A program made the translations under genes and the position numbers. Below the pieces are notes generated by a model. The model ran no database searches, was not told where the DNA came from, and saw nothing but the letters and a program-made list of their open reading frames with translations. A stretch of 40,722 nt of DNA from Betaproteobacteria bacterium (GTDB taxonomy: Bacteria > Pseudomonadota > Gammaproteobacteria > Burkholderiales > SG8-41): the NCBI GenBank assembly GCA_016202565.1, contig JACQOK010000197.1, positions 1-40,722 on the forward strand, written 5' to 3'. This document shows positions 1-8,248 of the stretch, in pieces (the stretch's first letter is position 1; every line of letters begins with the position of its first letter).

Positions 1-860
1 AGCGAGAGATCGAGCCTCTTCGCCTTGTAGAGCAGCGCACGAAGATCCTTGGGCAGACACGAGCCACCGAAAGCAAAACCCGGCTTCAGATAGTAGGCAG
101 AGAGGTTGAGCTTGGTGTCCTGGCAGAAGATGTCCATCACCCGATGGGCATCCACGTCCAGCGCCTTGCAGATGTTGCCGATCTCGTTCGCAAAGCCGAC
201 TTTGAGGGCGTGCCACGCATTGTCTGCGTATTTCACCATCTCGGCGGTTTCGATATCGACGCGGACGAGCGGGCCCGGCACGTGGGCATAGAGGCTCGCC
301 AGCAGGTCGCCGCTTGCGCGGTTCAACTCGCCGATGACCGTCTTTGGCGGACGATCGTAATCCTGCACGGCGGTCCCCTCACGCATGAATTCCGGGTTGA
401 CGCAGACGCCGAACTCGACGCCGGCACGCTTTCCGGAGCGCACTTCGAGCGTCGGGATCACCACCTCATGCATGGTGCCGGGCAGCAGCGTGCTGCGCAT
501 CGCCACCACCGGCGCCCCCTGATGCTCCCGCAGCGCCGTCCCTATCTGCTCGCACACGCGCTGCACGTATTGAAGATCGATGCCTCCGTTACGCAAGCTG
601 GGGGTGCCTACGCAAATGAGCGACAGGTCCGAGTGCTGGACCGCAGCGGTGACATCGGTAGTCGCGCACAAGCGGCCCGCCGCAGCCTCCCGTTCAATGA
701 TTTCCGCCAGTCCCGGCTCGATGATCGGCGCCTTGCCGCTATTGATAAGATCGACCTTCAGCCGGTCGGTATCGACGCCGATGATTTCGTGACCGTCCCT
801 GGCCAGACAGGCGGCCGAGACCGCCCCCACGTAGCCGAGACCCATCACACTGATTTTCAT
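1..860 (-). CDS. algD: GDP-mannose 6-dehydrogenase (AlgD-type), partial
   Basis: It oxidises GDP-mannose to GDP-mannuronate with NAD+ in the cytoplasm, supplying a uronate donor for polysaccharide synthesis. The frame runs off the left edge, so about 286 N-terminal residues of an expected ~435 are present. The start MKISVMGLGYVGAV carries the GxGxxG Rossmann motif. NPEFMREGTAVQDYDRPP and FANEIGNICKALDVDAH closely follow Pseudomonas AlgD as I remember it. The catalytic cysteine lies in GGSCLPKDLRAL at residue 268, the same number as in P. aeruginosa AlgD. It differs clearly from the second nucleotide-sugar dehydrogenase of this window (13581-14915), which is of the UDP-glucose type. UDP-sugar specificity cannot be fully excluded, but the match is much better to the GDP-mannose branch. 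Confidence 0.88.
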   Translation of the reverse strand, partial: MKISVMGLGYVGAVSAACLARDGHEIIGVDTDRLKVDLINSGKAPIIEPGLAEIIEREAAAGRLCATTDVTAAVQHSDLSLICVGTPSLRNGGIDLQYVQRVCEQIGTALREHQGAPVVAMRSTLLPGTMHEVVIPTLEVRSGKRAGVEFGVCVNPEFMREGTAVQDYDRPPKTVIGELNRASGDLLASLYAHVPGPLVRVDIETAEMVKYADNAWHALKVGFANEIGNICKALDVDAHRVMDIFCQDTKLNLSAYYLKPGFAFGGSCLPKDLRALLYKAKRLDLS

Positions 861-1352
861 GCTCTACGCTCCAAGGGGCGTGAACCCGATCTGGCAATGC
901 GGCGGTCCACCAGCGGGAAAAGCGCCTGAGCCACGCCGGCTTAGCCTGCAGTCGTGACAGAAAATGGCGACCACAACCGAAGAATGGCGGACTATGTTGA
1001 CATCGGTGCCGTGCCTCGGGACGCGCTCATAGTCCGGTCAGATCAACGTACGCCCACGCTTCTCGGCGTGCCGTGCGGGCTCAAAGGCAGATAGGGCAGT
1101 CGCTTCTAATCTCGCAAGTAGACTCCCAACCGAGACACCGCAACTCGCCGCGCCACGGATCGAACGGTGGCACCTGCCGTCCGGCCTGATGGAGAACCAT
1201 AAGCCGGATGGCTCAATCGTTTAGCCCTTCTTGTTACTTCAAGCACAGCTAGGATTGCTTCCCATGACAGGCTCATGCACCCCACACCGGTCAGACGTGT
1301 AGCTGGCACCCTGCAAGCGTGTTCCTGCTGACCACGCCATATCGGCAATACG
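861..1352. other. Divergent intergenic region without a supported gene
   Basis: About 490 bases separate the minus-strand dehydrogenase from the plus-strand glycosyltransferase. I see no convincing coding frame. An imperfect inverted repeat pairs CCGTCCGGC (1177-1185) with GCCGGATGG (1203-1211), with one mismatch and a 17-base loop. It has no T-run, so it is not an obvious terminator. Both flanking genes must be transcribed from here, but no strong promoter could be named by eye. Confidence 0.5.
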
Positions 1353-2510
1353 ATGAAGATCTGCTTCCTCGGATTCGACAATCTGCCCGTGCTCGCGCCT
1401 GAATACAGGCAATACCGCATCGGCGGTGAATCGGTCCAGCAAACCCTCCTCGCGCGGGCATTGGCGCGCCGAGGTCACGATGTATCGATGGTTGTATTGG
1501 ACTGCGGCCAAACGGACGGCGCACAGTGGGACGGAATACGGGTTTTCAAGGCTTACCGCCCCGAAGCCGGGGTACCGGTTCTCCGCTTCATCCATCCTCG
1601 GTGGACGGCTACATGGTCTGCCCTGGCACGGGCCGATGCCGACATTTACTACACGAGCTGCGCGGGCATGCACGTAGGCCTGCTAGGGTCGTTCTGCCGG
1701 CGCTTTCGCAAGCGCTTCGTTTTTCGCACCGCAAGCGATGCAGACTGTGACAAGTCGCGAGTGCGTGTATTCGTACGTTTTGCGCGCGACCGCTGGCTCT
1801 ACGCACGGGGTCTTCGACAGGCGCATGCGATCCTCGTGCAAGGCGTGTCGCAGGCGGAGACCATGGCACGCAGTTTTCGTCTGGCGTCTCGAGTCGCGCG
1901 GATGTTGGTGGAAAGGCCGCTCACAAACGGCACCAAGGACATCGACGTGCTGTGGGTGGGCAATATCAAGCGAGTGAAGAGGCCTGACCGCGTACTCGAG
2001 CTCGCCGGGAATTTGCCGGAACTGCGGATCCATATGGTGGGAGGGGAAAGCCGCGGCGAGGAAGCGCTTTTCCGGGACTTTGCGCATTCGGTTACGGCCC
2101 GCCCCAATGTAGTGTTTCATGGGCGCCTGCCGTACGGGGACACCAATCGGCTGTACGACCGGGCGAGACTGCTGGTCAATACCTCCGACGTAGAGGGATT
2201 TCCCAACGTGTACCTGCAGGCCTGGGTGCGCGGCATGCCCGTGGTGACGTTGATCGATCCCGACGGGGTTATCGCGAGGGAACGGCTTGGTGTTGCCGTA
2301 AATTCCTCCGCTTCCATTCCCGACGCCGTGAAATCCCTGCTGGAGCACCCCGCCGCGTGGCAGGCGGCAAGCGATCGTTGCCGCGCGTTCATGGACAGGG
2401 AATACGGCGAAGACAACGTTCTCGCGCATTACCTTGAGACGTTCTCAGACGTGATGCGCCTGAACGCCGTCGACGGCAGAGTACTTGTGGAGAGCGGACG
2501 CCATGTATAA
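1353..2510 (+). CDS. Glycosyltransferase family 4 protein
   Basis: Probable cytoplasmic or membrane-associated GT-B glycosyltransferase adding one sugar to the lipid-linked EPS repeat unit. The N-terminal domain starts MKICFLGFDN with a glycine-rich IGGESVQQTLLARALARRGHDV segment typical of the acceptor domain. The C-terminal domain contains VLWVGNIKRVKRPDRVLELA (about residues 198-217) and VNTSDVEGFPNVYLQAWVRG, the usual nucleotide-sugar-binding E-x7-E region (DVEGFPNVYLQAW). Length (385 residues) is normal for GT4. Its stop overlaps the start of the next gene by 8 bases, so the two are probably translationally coupled. Donor and acceptor cannot be told from sequence. Confidence 0.85.
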   Translation: MKICFLGFDNLPVLAPEYRQYRIGGESVQQTLLARALARRGHDVSMVVLDCGQTDGAQWDGIRVFKAYRPEAGVPVLRFIHPRWTATWSALARADADIYYTSCAGMHVGLLGSFCRRFRKRFVFRTASDADCDKSRVRVFVRFARDRWLYARGLRQAHAILVQGVSQAETMARSFRLASRVARMLVERPLTNGTKDIDVLWVGNIKRVKRPDRVLELAGNLPELRIHMVGGESRGEEALFRDFAHSVTARPNVVFHGRLPYGDTNRLYDRARLLVNTSDVEGFPNVYLQAWVRGMPVVTLIDPDGVIARERLGVAVNSSASIPDAVKSLLEHPAAWQAASDRCRAFMDREYGEDNVLAHYLETFSDVMRLNAVDGRVLVESGRHV

Positions 2511-3543
2511 AACGCCCTTTATCATTACGATCGATACCGAAGGCGACAATCTCTGGGCGAAACCACGAGAGATTACCACTGAGAACGCGGCATATTTGCC
2601 GCGTTTTCAGGCGCTCTGCGAGCGTTTTCAATTCAAACCGGTCTACCTTGCCACATATGAGATGGCGACCTGCGACGTGTTCGTTGAGTTCGCACGCGAC
2701 GTCGCTGCGCGTGGCGCCGGTGAAATCGGCATGCATCTGCACGCCTGGAACTCTCCGCCGCTCTACGCGCTGACCGACGACGATTTCCACTATCAGCCCT
2801 ACCTTATCGAATATCCCGCTCCGGTAATGAAGGAGAAGATCAAGACGCTCACCCGACTGCTGGAAGATCGGTTCGATCAGCAAATGGTCAGCCATCGTGC
2901 CGGTCGGTGGGCTTTCGATGGCCGTTACGCATCGATGCTGCTTGATGCCGGGTATCGCGTGGACTGTTCGGTCACACCCGGTGTCGACTGGAGCGGGAAT
3001 CCGGGTGCGCCCGGCCGAAAGGGCGGCTCCGACTTTACGCACTTTCCCCATCGACCCTACTTCTTTTCGCCCACCGACATCTCCCAACCGGCAAACGGTG
3101 CGCTTCTTGAAGTGCCGATGACCATCCGCTTAGGCCTCCTTTACCGGAAACTGCCCCACGCCTATCGCCTTCCGCTCGTGCGCTGGGCGGCCAAGAAGAT
3201 TTCACCGGCGCCCCGATGGTTATGCCCGACGCCTCTTCACGAAAGGCATAACCTCCATGCAATGCTGGAACTGGCGCGCCGCAAGCGGGTGGCCGGCGCG
3301 AGTCACATGGAGTTCATGCTGCACTCTTCGGAGCTCATGCCCGGCGGCAGTCCTGCTTATCGCACCCGCTCGGATATCGATCGCCTGTATGAGCACCTGA
3401 ACATGCTCTTCGAGGAACTTGCGGAATGGTGCCGTGGAGTGACGCTGAAGGAATTTGATGCGGACCTGCGCAGCTCGCTGGCATCAACGACGTCGTATAT
3501 CGGCGGAGGCGGGCACCTGCTGCGAACGCCAGCCCCGGTCTAA
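2503..3543 (+). CDS. Polysaccharide deacetylase-like (NodB-fold, WalW-like) protein
   Basis: Likely a NodB-homology-fold enzyme acting on carbohydrate N- or O-acetyl groups. It opens with PFIITIDTEGDN, matching the first metal/catalytic Asp motif. GEIGMHLHAWNSPP supplies the metal-binding histidines, SHRAGRWAFDGRY resembles motif 3, and a late FMLHSSEL segment fits the last motif. It has no signal peptide or membrane segment, so it should act in the cytoplasm. The ATG at 2503 overlaps the preceding stop (ATGTATAA) and begins right before the fold. An in-frame TTG at 2485 is a less likely start. At 346 residues it resembles WalW-annotated proteins of LPS/EPS clusters. Substrate unknown. Confidence 0.78.
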   Translation: MYKTPFIITIDTEGDNLWAKPREITTENAAYLPRFQALCERFQFKPVYLATYEMATCDVFVEFARDVAARGAGEIGMHLHAWNSPPLYALTDDDFHYQPYLIEYPAPVMKEKIKTLTRLLEDRFDQQMVSHRAGRWAFDGRYASMLLDAGYRVDCSVTPGVDWSGNPGAPGRKGGSDFTHFPHRPYFFSPTDISQPANGALLEVPMTIRLGLLYRKLPHAYRLPLVRWAAKKISPAPRWLCPTPLHERHNLHAMLELARRKRVAGASHMEFMLHSSELMPGGSPAYRTRSDIDRLYEHLNMLFEELAEWCRGVTLKEFDADLRSSLASTTSYIGGGGHLLRTPAPV

Positions 3544-3613
3544 GATGGGTATGGTAATGACCCGCCACAAAGGCCGGCTTCAGCTCTGGACAGAACGTAC
3601 GTGATCGCCTGAT

Positions 3614-4969
3614 ATGCGGGACCTCCGTGACATCAAGAAGGGACTTTTCTTCCAGCTTCGCCATGTAGTGCGGAACAACTGGGTGTGCAAGTCCCGTATG
3701 GCAAGCCTTCAATCAAACGAACGGTTGCCGGCGGCACAACTCGATATCCTCCAAGAGCAGTTATTGCGTTCAACGTTGGAAAGCGCACGGCGACGCATTC
3801 CTGCCTATCGCGCGCTGCGCCTGCCAGAGAGAAACTTGAGAAGGCACCTTCAGGAATTGCCCATCATTTCGAAGAACGACCTGCTGACACGCCGGCGGGA
3901 ATTCTATCCAGTGCCCGGCCTGGAGCGCGCCTGGTCCATCAAAGGGATGACCAGCGGCACCACCGGCACGCCTTTGAAAATACTTCGCAGCCTCGATTCG
4001 GTTATCTGGGAGAACGCGTTCCTGCAGCGCCATTGGGCGTGGTCAGGCTACAAGCCCGGAATGAGAAGAGCAACCTTGCGGGGTGATGCCATTGCTCCGG
4101 TGGAGCAGACGTCCCCACCGTTCTGGTTCTTCAATCGAGCGGACAATCAACTGTTGCTGTCATCTCGTCATCTGCGGCCTCCTTACATCGATCAGATCAT
4201 TTCCCGGATACGCGCTTTCCGGCCTCATCTTCTCCAGGCCTATCCCTCCACTGCCTTCGAATTGGCTTCCTACGTGCAACGAAAGGGGGAGCGTCTCGAC
4301 ATACCATTTGTGTATACGGGCTCGGAAATGCTCTATCCCTACCAGCGCGAAGTCATATCCTCAGCCCTGAATACCCGCATCATGGATTTCTATGGCATGG
4401 CAGAACGAGTGGCATTTGCGACCGAGTGCGAATATGGCCGCTATCACGTCAATTCCGAATATTCCTATGTCGAAATTGTCGATGACACGGGACAAGCGAC
4501 TCGCGACGAGGGATATGTCGTAGGCACCACATTTCATAACCACACTATGCCGCTGGTTCGATATCGACTTTCGGACCGCTCGCGCTGGCTGGACGGAGCG
4601 TGTCCCTGCGGCCGAACCTATCCCCTGATCGAGCCGGTCGCGGGCAAATTCGAGGACGTGGTGCTAGGAAGCGCCGGTCACCCCATTAGTCCATCGATTG
4701 TCACGTTTGCTTTCAAGGGATTGCAGCACATAGAAAAGTCCCAGGTCGCGCAGGTCGGCGACGGGGTCTGGGAGATTCGGGTCGTATCGGGTCCGGGTTT
4801 CACTGCAGAAGATCGCGCCGCACTGGTCAACAACATACATGCCATGGTGGACCCCGGCCTCGCTGTAAGGATCGTCGAACGTGCGGACATTCCACGCACG
4901 GCCTCCGGCAAGTATCGCTGGGTGATCAATGAGTGGAAATCAAACCCGTACGGTGAGATCAACAGGTGA
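3614..4969 (+). CDS. CapK/PaaK-like adenylate-forming enzyme
   Basis: Member of the phenylacetate-CoA ligase (PaaK)/CapK branch of the ANL superfamily, often found in capsule and EPS clusters. ANL enzymes activate a carboxylate as acyl-adenylate. The ATP-binding P-loop is TSGTTGTPLKI (about residues 113-123). DFYGMAERVAF (near 257) is the adenine-binding A5-like motif, and MPLVRYRLSDRSRW carries the conserved ribose-binding Asp. A Cys pair follows in GACPCGRTYPLIEP, as in PaaK relatives. The C-terminal lid ends IPRTASGKYRWV with the usual lysine region. Length 451 is normal. In an EPS locus it may supply a decorating acyl or aminoacyl group, but the substrate is unknown. Its 3' end overlaps a heparinase remnant on the opposite strand. 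Confidence 0.85.
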   Translation: MRDLRDIKKGLFFQLRHVVRNNWVCKSRMASLQSNERLPAAQLDILQEQLLRSTLESARRRIPAYRALRLPERNLRRHLQELPIISKNDLLTRRREFYPVPGLERAWSIKGMTSGTTGTPLKILRSLDSVIWENAFLQRHWAWSGYKPGMRRATLRGDAIAPVEQTSPPFWFFNRADNQLLLSSRHLRPPYIDQIISRIRAFRPHLLQAYPSTAFELASYVQRKGERLDIPFVYTGSEMLYPYQREVISSALNTRIMDFYGMAERVAFATECEYGRYHVNSEYSYVEIVDDTGQATRDEGYVVGTTFHNHTMPLVRYRLSDRSRWLDGACPCGRTYPLIEPVAGKFEDVVLGSAGHPISPSIVTFAFKGLQHIEKSQVAQVGDGVWEIRVVSGPGFTAEDRAALVNNIHAMVDPGLAVRIVERADIPRTASGKYRWVINEWKSNPYGEINR

Positions 4970-5168
4970 TTTCACTGCGCAGGACGAGATCGCCCACAAG
5001 CGAGGCGCGCCAGGCGATGACGGGTGCGGGCACCTTGCGGTCGAAGCGCCGCGAAACCCACCCAAGAATGGGCGCTGTGCAGCCGCAATAGACGTGTATG
5101 CAGGCGGCCCGTTCACCCAGGCCTTCATACTCCGTATAACTGGTAATTACCCGAACGGGAGTGGTCTC
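4959..5168 (-). pseudogene. C-terminal remnant of a second heparinase II/III-family gene
   Basis: On the minus strand an open frame without a start ends at a TGA at 4959-4961. It encodes ...VYCGCTAPILGWVSRRFDR... and ends LVLRSEITC. This aligns without gaps to the C-terminus of the intact heparinase-like protein at 6152-8221 (SVYCGSVAPILGWVSRRFDE ... AVLRSEIS). At DNA level, 4967-5094 and 6193-6320 are imperfect direct repeats of identical length, 128 bases. They share both ends (TGATTTCACTGCGCAG and GCAATAGACG). The copies are diverged, so this is an old paralogue fragment, not a recent duplication. The homology stops three bases before the start codon of the transglutaminase-like gene. Confidence 0.78.
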
Positions 5169-5170
5169 CG

Positions 5171-6064
5171 ATGAAAAGACAGCTTGTTCGTTGCACTTCG
5201 AAGATATGTTTCTTCGTTGGCATCTTCCTGATATCAGCGAACACGGTGGGATTACTCACCTCACTGCGGAACGATGAGATTTTTCTTGAGAAGAACGTGC
5301 TTTTCGAGCAAGACATCACGCTGAGCGCAAAGCAGGTCTACGCGGCTATCAATGCTCCTGCAGCCGATAAGAAGTCCTACTTCAACGTATTAACCCACGC
5401 AATAAACAAAGGGATTGCGCACTATTGGCTCGATGAGGGAATCGATAAATATAACCTCCGTATCCCGTTTTCTGAAAACTATCTTCTGTTTATTACAAGT
5501 TTCATCATACCGCAATACTACAGGAAGTACGAGCTTAGAGATTACCGGCTGGCGATAGAACGTGGGGTGGGATTGTGCTCTCAGCATGCGATCATAGTTG
5601 CGGAAATATTGAAGGAGAAGGGAATCGAGTCTGGAATAATGACCCTGCCGGATCATGTTATTGCCATCGCCCGTGTTGACGATGGAAGGAACGAATGGTG
5701 GGTCTTGGACGCCGATTATGGAGTTGTCCTCCCGCACGGCCCCGAGGAGATCAAGAAGACGCCGGACATCATCGCCCCCTATTACCGGAGCCGGGGATAC
5801 GACGAGCGCACTATTGCGACTCTGACATCGAACTATGGAAAGAAAGGAAAAGTGTATCTCGACGGGGCGAAGAATTATGGGTCAAAGATATACTGGGCAG
5901 AGGCCGCTACGTACATCCTGGTTTGGATAATCCCCGGCCTGTTGATGATTCCCTTGATCGTTGCTGCCGGAACCCGGAAAAAGCTCCGCGCGGGCAGCGG
6001 CTATTTCACCGGACGCCGAACCGCCAGCGGGGCCGAATGCTACGGAAGTTCCACGCCGGGATAG
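5171..6064 (+). CDS. Transglutaminase-like membrane protein
   Basis: Probable membrane-anchored member of the transglutaminase/cysteine-protease-like superfamily. The catalytic triad can be placed as Cys136 in RGVGLCSQHA, His162 in LPDHVIAIA and Asp180 (or Asp182) in VLDADYG. One hydrophobic segment lies at residues 12-31 and another at 246-267, so the catalytic domain probably faces the periplasm. The DNA is visibly AT-richer than both flanks, which suggests transfer. It sits between the remnant of a heparinase-like gene and the intact one. The last ~28 residues (after VAAGTRKK) are encoded by GC-rich DNA that looks like the flanking remnant, so the original C-terminus may have been lost. 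Substrate and role in EPS synthesis are unknown. Confidence 0.72.
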   Translation: MKRQLVRCTSKICFFVGIFLISANTVGLLTSLRNDEIFLEKNVLFEQDITLSAKQVYAAINAPAADKKSYFNVLTHAINKGIAHYWLDEGIDKYNLRIPFSENYLLFITSFIIPQYYRKYELRDYRLAIERGVGLCSQHAIIVAEILKEKGIESGIMTLPDHVIAIARVDDGRNEWWVLDADYGVVLPHGPEEIKKTPDIIAPYYRSRGYDERTIATLTSNYGKKGKVYLDGAKNYGSKIYWAEAATYILVWIIPGLLMIPLIVAAGTRKKLRAGSGYFTGRRTASGAECYGSSTPG

Positions 6065-6126
6065 AACATCGTGCCTTTCCTCTTTCCGGTCAGGTCGCCG
6101 TCATCGTGGGTGTAATACCAGCCGAA
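6040..6126 (-). pseudogene. Possible C-terminal remnant of an unidentified gene
   Basis: Minus-strand frame of 28 codons between a TGA (6127-6129) and a TAG (6040-6042). The peptide starts FGWYYTHDDGDLTG and ends MFYPGVELP. Its composition (Trp, Tyr, Asp, Gly, no obvious frame noise) looks like real protein rather than chance. It overlaps the 3' end of the transglutaminase-like gene on the other strand and has no start codon. I do not recognise the family. A chance open frame remains possible. Confidence 0.3.
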
Positions 6127-6151
6127 TCATCCGTCAAAGCGGCCAGATCGC

Positions 6152-8221
6152 TCAGGTGATAGTGCTCGTTGCGGCGCCCGCGGCCGAACAGCTGATTTCA
6201 CTGCGCAGCACGGCTGCGCCCGTGACACGGCACCGCCACACAACAGTGGACGTTGGCTGCCTCTCGTCGAAGCGTCTCGAGACCCAGCCGAGGATGGGCG
6301 CCACACTGCCGCAATAGACGCTCTGCTCCGCTTCCTCCATCTGCGGAGGCGTGAGGCGGACAAGTGTGCTTCCGTGGCGAATGGTGTAACCGGGCGGCGT
6401 CTGCTCGACGCGACACCGCTCGCTGCAGTGAAAGAACAACTCGATCGTATGCGTGCCTTTCATCTCCAGGATGTCCTCGATGGCGATACGGCGCGCCTGC
6501 TTGTCGAGCGTGATGCGCCGCCGGTGTAGGACCGGGTCGTCGAGTCGCAGATAGCCGTCATGCCAGCCCTCGAACGCGTCCCTGTCCGATTCACTCGACC
6601 AGAGCGTGCAGCCGGCGCGCGCCTTTCTCACCCACATGAAATTGCCGCCGGATCGCGACTGATCCACCCCATCGATGCGCACCGTATTGTGAGCCGCGGT
6701 GCCGCGGAAGTAAACCCGCCATGCCTCCTGCGTGTGATACGCATAAGTCCCCGGGTCGATGAAAAACTCTGCACCGCCGACCGATAGCCAGAACCCGAGC
6801 GCGTCGGCATGCCCGTGCGCCGCGATCGTCTGGTAACCCAGCGGCCCGGCGTCGGCAATGAGACGAATTTCGTCGGGCGTCTCGAAGTCGCATCCGAGGA
6901 TGTAGTAGCCGCCCTCGGGAAATGCTTGCCTTACCGGGAGCCGCGCGTGCGACGTGTCCAGGCTGCCGAATGTGGCGTCGGCATCGTCGATGAGCCAACG
7001 TGTCCTATCATCGAGAACTCCGGCCTTCTTCCCGAAGTCACCGCGGTGAAAGAGCAGCGCACCGGTTGCGAGGACTGAACGATAGCCGCAGAATTCCGGA
7101 CGGTGGTCGAGCTGAAGCACGCCAGCGTCGTCGGCATCACCGATCATGGCTACGTTGCCTTCCACATCCATGATCGATGCCAGATACTCGAGCATCGCCT
7201 CAAGGCGCGAGCGGAACACTGGCGAAAACTCCTCGCCATTCGCTCTCGCAGCGAGCCAGCATAGCAGCAGAAGCTCGAGCACGAAGCGCTGGTACGACAC
7301 CGCCTGCTCCAGGTTTACACCATCCGGCGAGTTCTGCAGCAGGATCTCCCGTTCCAGGATGTCTTTCGCTACCCTCTGCCAGACACGCGCCTGCGGCCAG
7401 CACGGCCAGGTAAGCGCAGCAATAAAGAGTCCTGCCGCTTCCCCGATGAGGTGATTGTTGGCTGACGAATAACGCGAGAAGTGTCCGTAGACGAAACGTG
7501 CATGCTGAAAGACTGATTGCAGCCACCGCTCCCTGAACGACATGCATGCGGAATCCATAAAGAGCGGCGAGCCTGCGCCGCCGAGAAGCTGCCATGCTGC
7601 GGACCAGCTGATCAGCCTCAACGCGACTTCAAGCGCGCTCGACCAGTTCGCCCCCCTCCCGTACGGACAAGCGGCGATCCAACTCTGCAGATGTTCTCGG
7701 ATGACGTCGAAATACCGTGCCTCGCCGCTTACGGCATAAGCCTGCGCGAGCGTGACGAGATGCGCGTGACGATTGGGTTCCCACAAGTATTTGATATCGC
7801 CCACCAGCCGCGCATCACGGTAGTCGAGCAACTTGCCGAAATGCAGTGGCGCCTCGACGCCGGTCTTGGGATCGCGGTTCCAGCGCGGTGGATTACCCAG
7901 TTCAACGCTGCGCAGGGCGAAGATATCGAAGCGCCCGGATGCGATGCGATCCGCGGCCTTCAGACAGGGTCCGGCATCCACCTGCGCTGGCGCACGGATC
8001 CAGGGGCGAGCATCGGTGATGGTCGGTGGCGGCACGACCGGGAAGGCCGCGAGCCCGCGGCGCTCGGCCCGCATCGCCACTGCACGCGCCGTCCGATGGC
8101 ACATTTCCGCCGGCGTCATGCAATAGAGCCGGTTGAGGTACCACAGCCCCCGCTTCATCGCGCGAGCGATGGAAGACGCCGGCGAATGCCAGTCCGCATC
8201 GAGAATGACGTGCTTGAGCAT
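6152..8221 (-). CDS. Heparinase II/III-family polysaccharide lyase-like protein
   Basis: Likely cleaves or processes uronate-containing polysaccharide by beta-elimination, although EPS-cluster members of this family are poorly characterised. The N-terminal half is the alpha/alpha toroid, with RGANWSSALEVALRLISW in about residues 190-225. The beta-sheet half carries HGHADALGFW (first His at residue 469), then IDPGTYAYH and FRGTAAHNTVRIDGVDQS, the family signature. The expected catalytic His and Tyr positions appear intact. There is no signal peptide, so location is unclear. Length is 689 residues from the ATG at 8221. An internal ATG at 8158 (MKRGLWYLNRL) matches how many relatives begin and may be the true start. 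It follows the WbpP-like epimerase by 27 bases, same strand. Confidence 0.85.
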   Translation of the reverse strand: MLKHVILDADWHSPASSIARAMKRGLWYLNRLYCMTPAEMCHRTARAVAMRAERRGLAAFPVVPPPTITDARPWIRAPAQVDAGPCLKAADRIASGRFDIFALRSVELGNPPRWNRDPKTGVEAPLHFGKLLDYRDARLVGDIKYLWEPNRHAHLVTLAQAYAVSGEARYFDVIREHLQSWIAACPYGRGANWSSALEVALRLISWSAAWQLLGGAGSPLFMDSACMSFRERWLQSVFQHARFVYGHFSRYSSANNHLIGEAAGLFIAALTWPCWPQARVWQRVAKDILEREILLQNSPDGVNLEQAVSYQRFVLELLLLCWLAARANGEEFSPVFRSRLEAMLEYLASIMDVEGNVAMIGDADDAGVLQLDHRPEFCGYRSVLATGALLFHRGDFGKKAGVLDDRTRWLIDDADATFGSLDTSHARLPVRQAFPEGGYYILGCDFETPDEIRLIADAGPLGYQTIAAHGHADALGFWLSVGGAEFFIDPGTYAYHTQEAWRVYFRGTAAHNTVRIDGVDQSRSGGNFMWVRKARAGCTLWSSESDRDAFEGWHDGYLRLDDPVLHRRRITLDKQARRIAIEDILEMKGTHTIELFFHCSERCRVEQTPPGYTIRHGSTLVRLTPPQMEEAEQSVYCGSVAPILGWVSRRFDERQPTSTVVWRCRVTGAAVLRSEISCSAAGAATSTIT

Positions 8222-8248
8222 GTCGCCAGGGAGCCTGAGTCGCCCGGA

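Noticed and set aside
144-929. Long plus-strand open frame opposite the AlgD-type gene
   Set aside because: It is antisense to a strongly recognised gene and its protein is His/Arg/Ala-rich with no domain; high GC creates such frames.
1304-1319. Possible sigma-54 element TGGCACCCTGCAAGCG before the first glycosyltransferase
   Set aside because: The -24 half and GC spacing fit, but the -12 half reads AAGC instead of TTGC, and no enhancer-like sites are near.
4967-6320. The 128-bp direct repeats as transposon ends or target-site duplication
   Set aside because: The copies are diverged, in frame with a protein C-terminus and conserved at protein level, so shared ancestry of coding sequence explains them; no transposase is seen.
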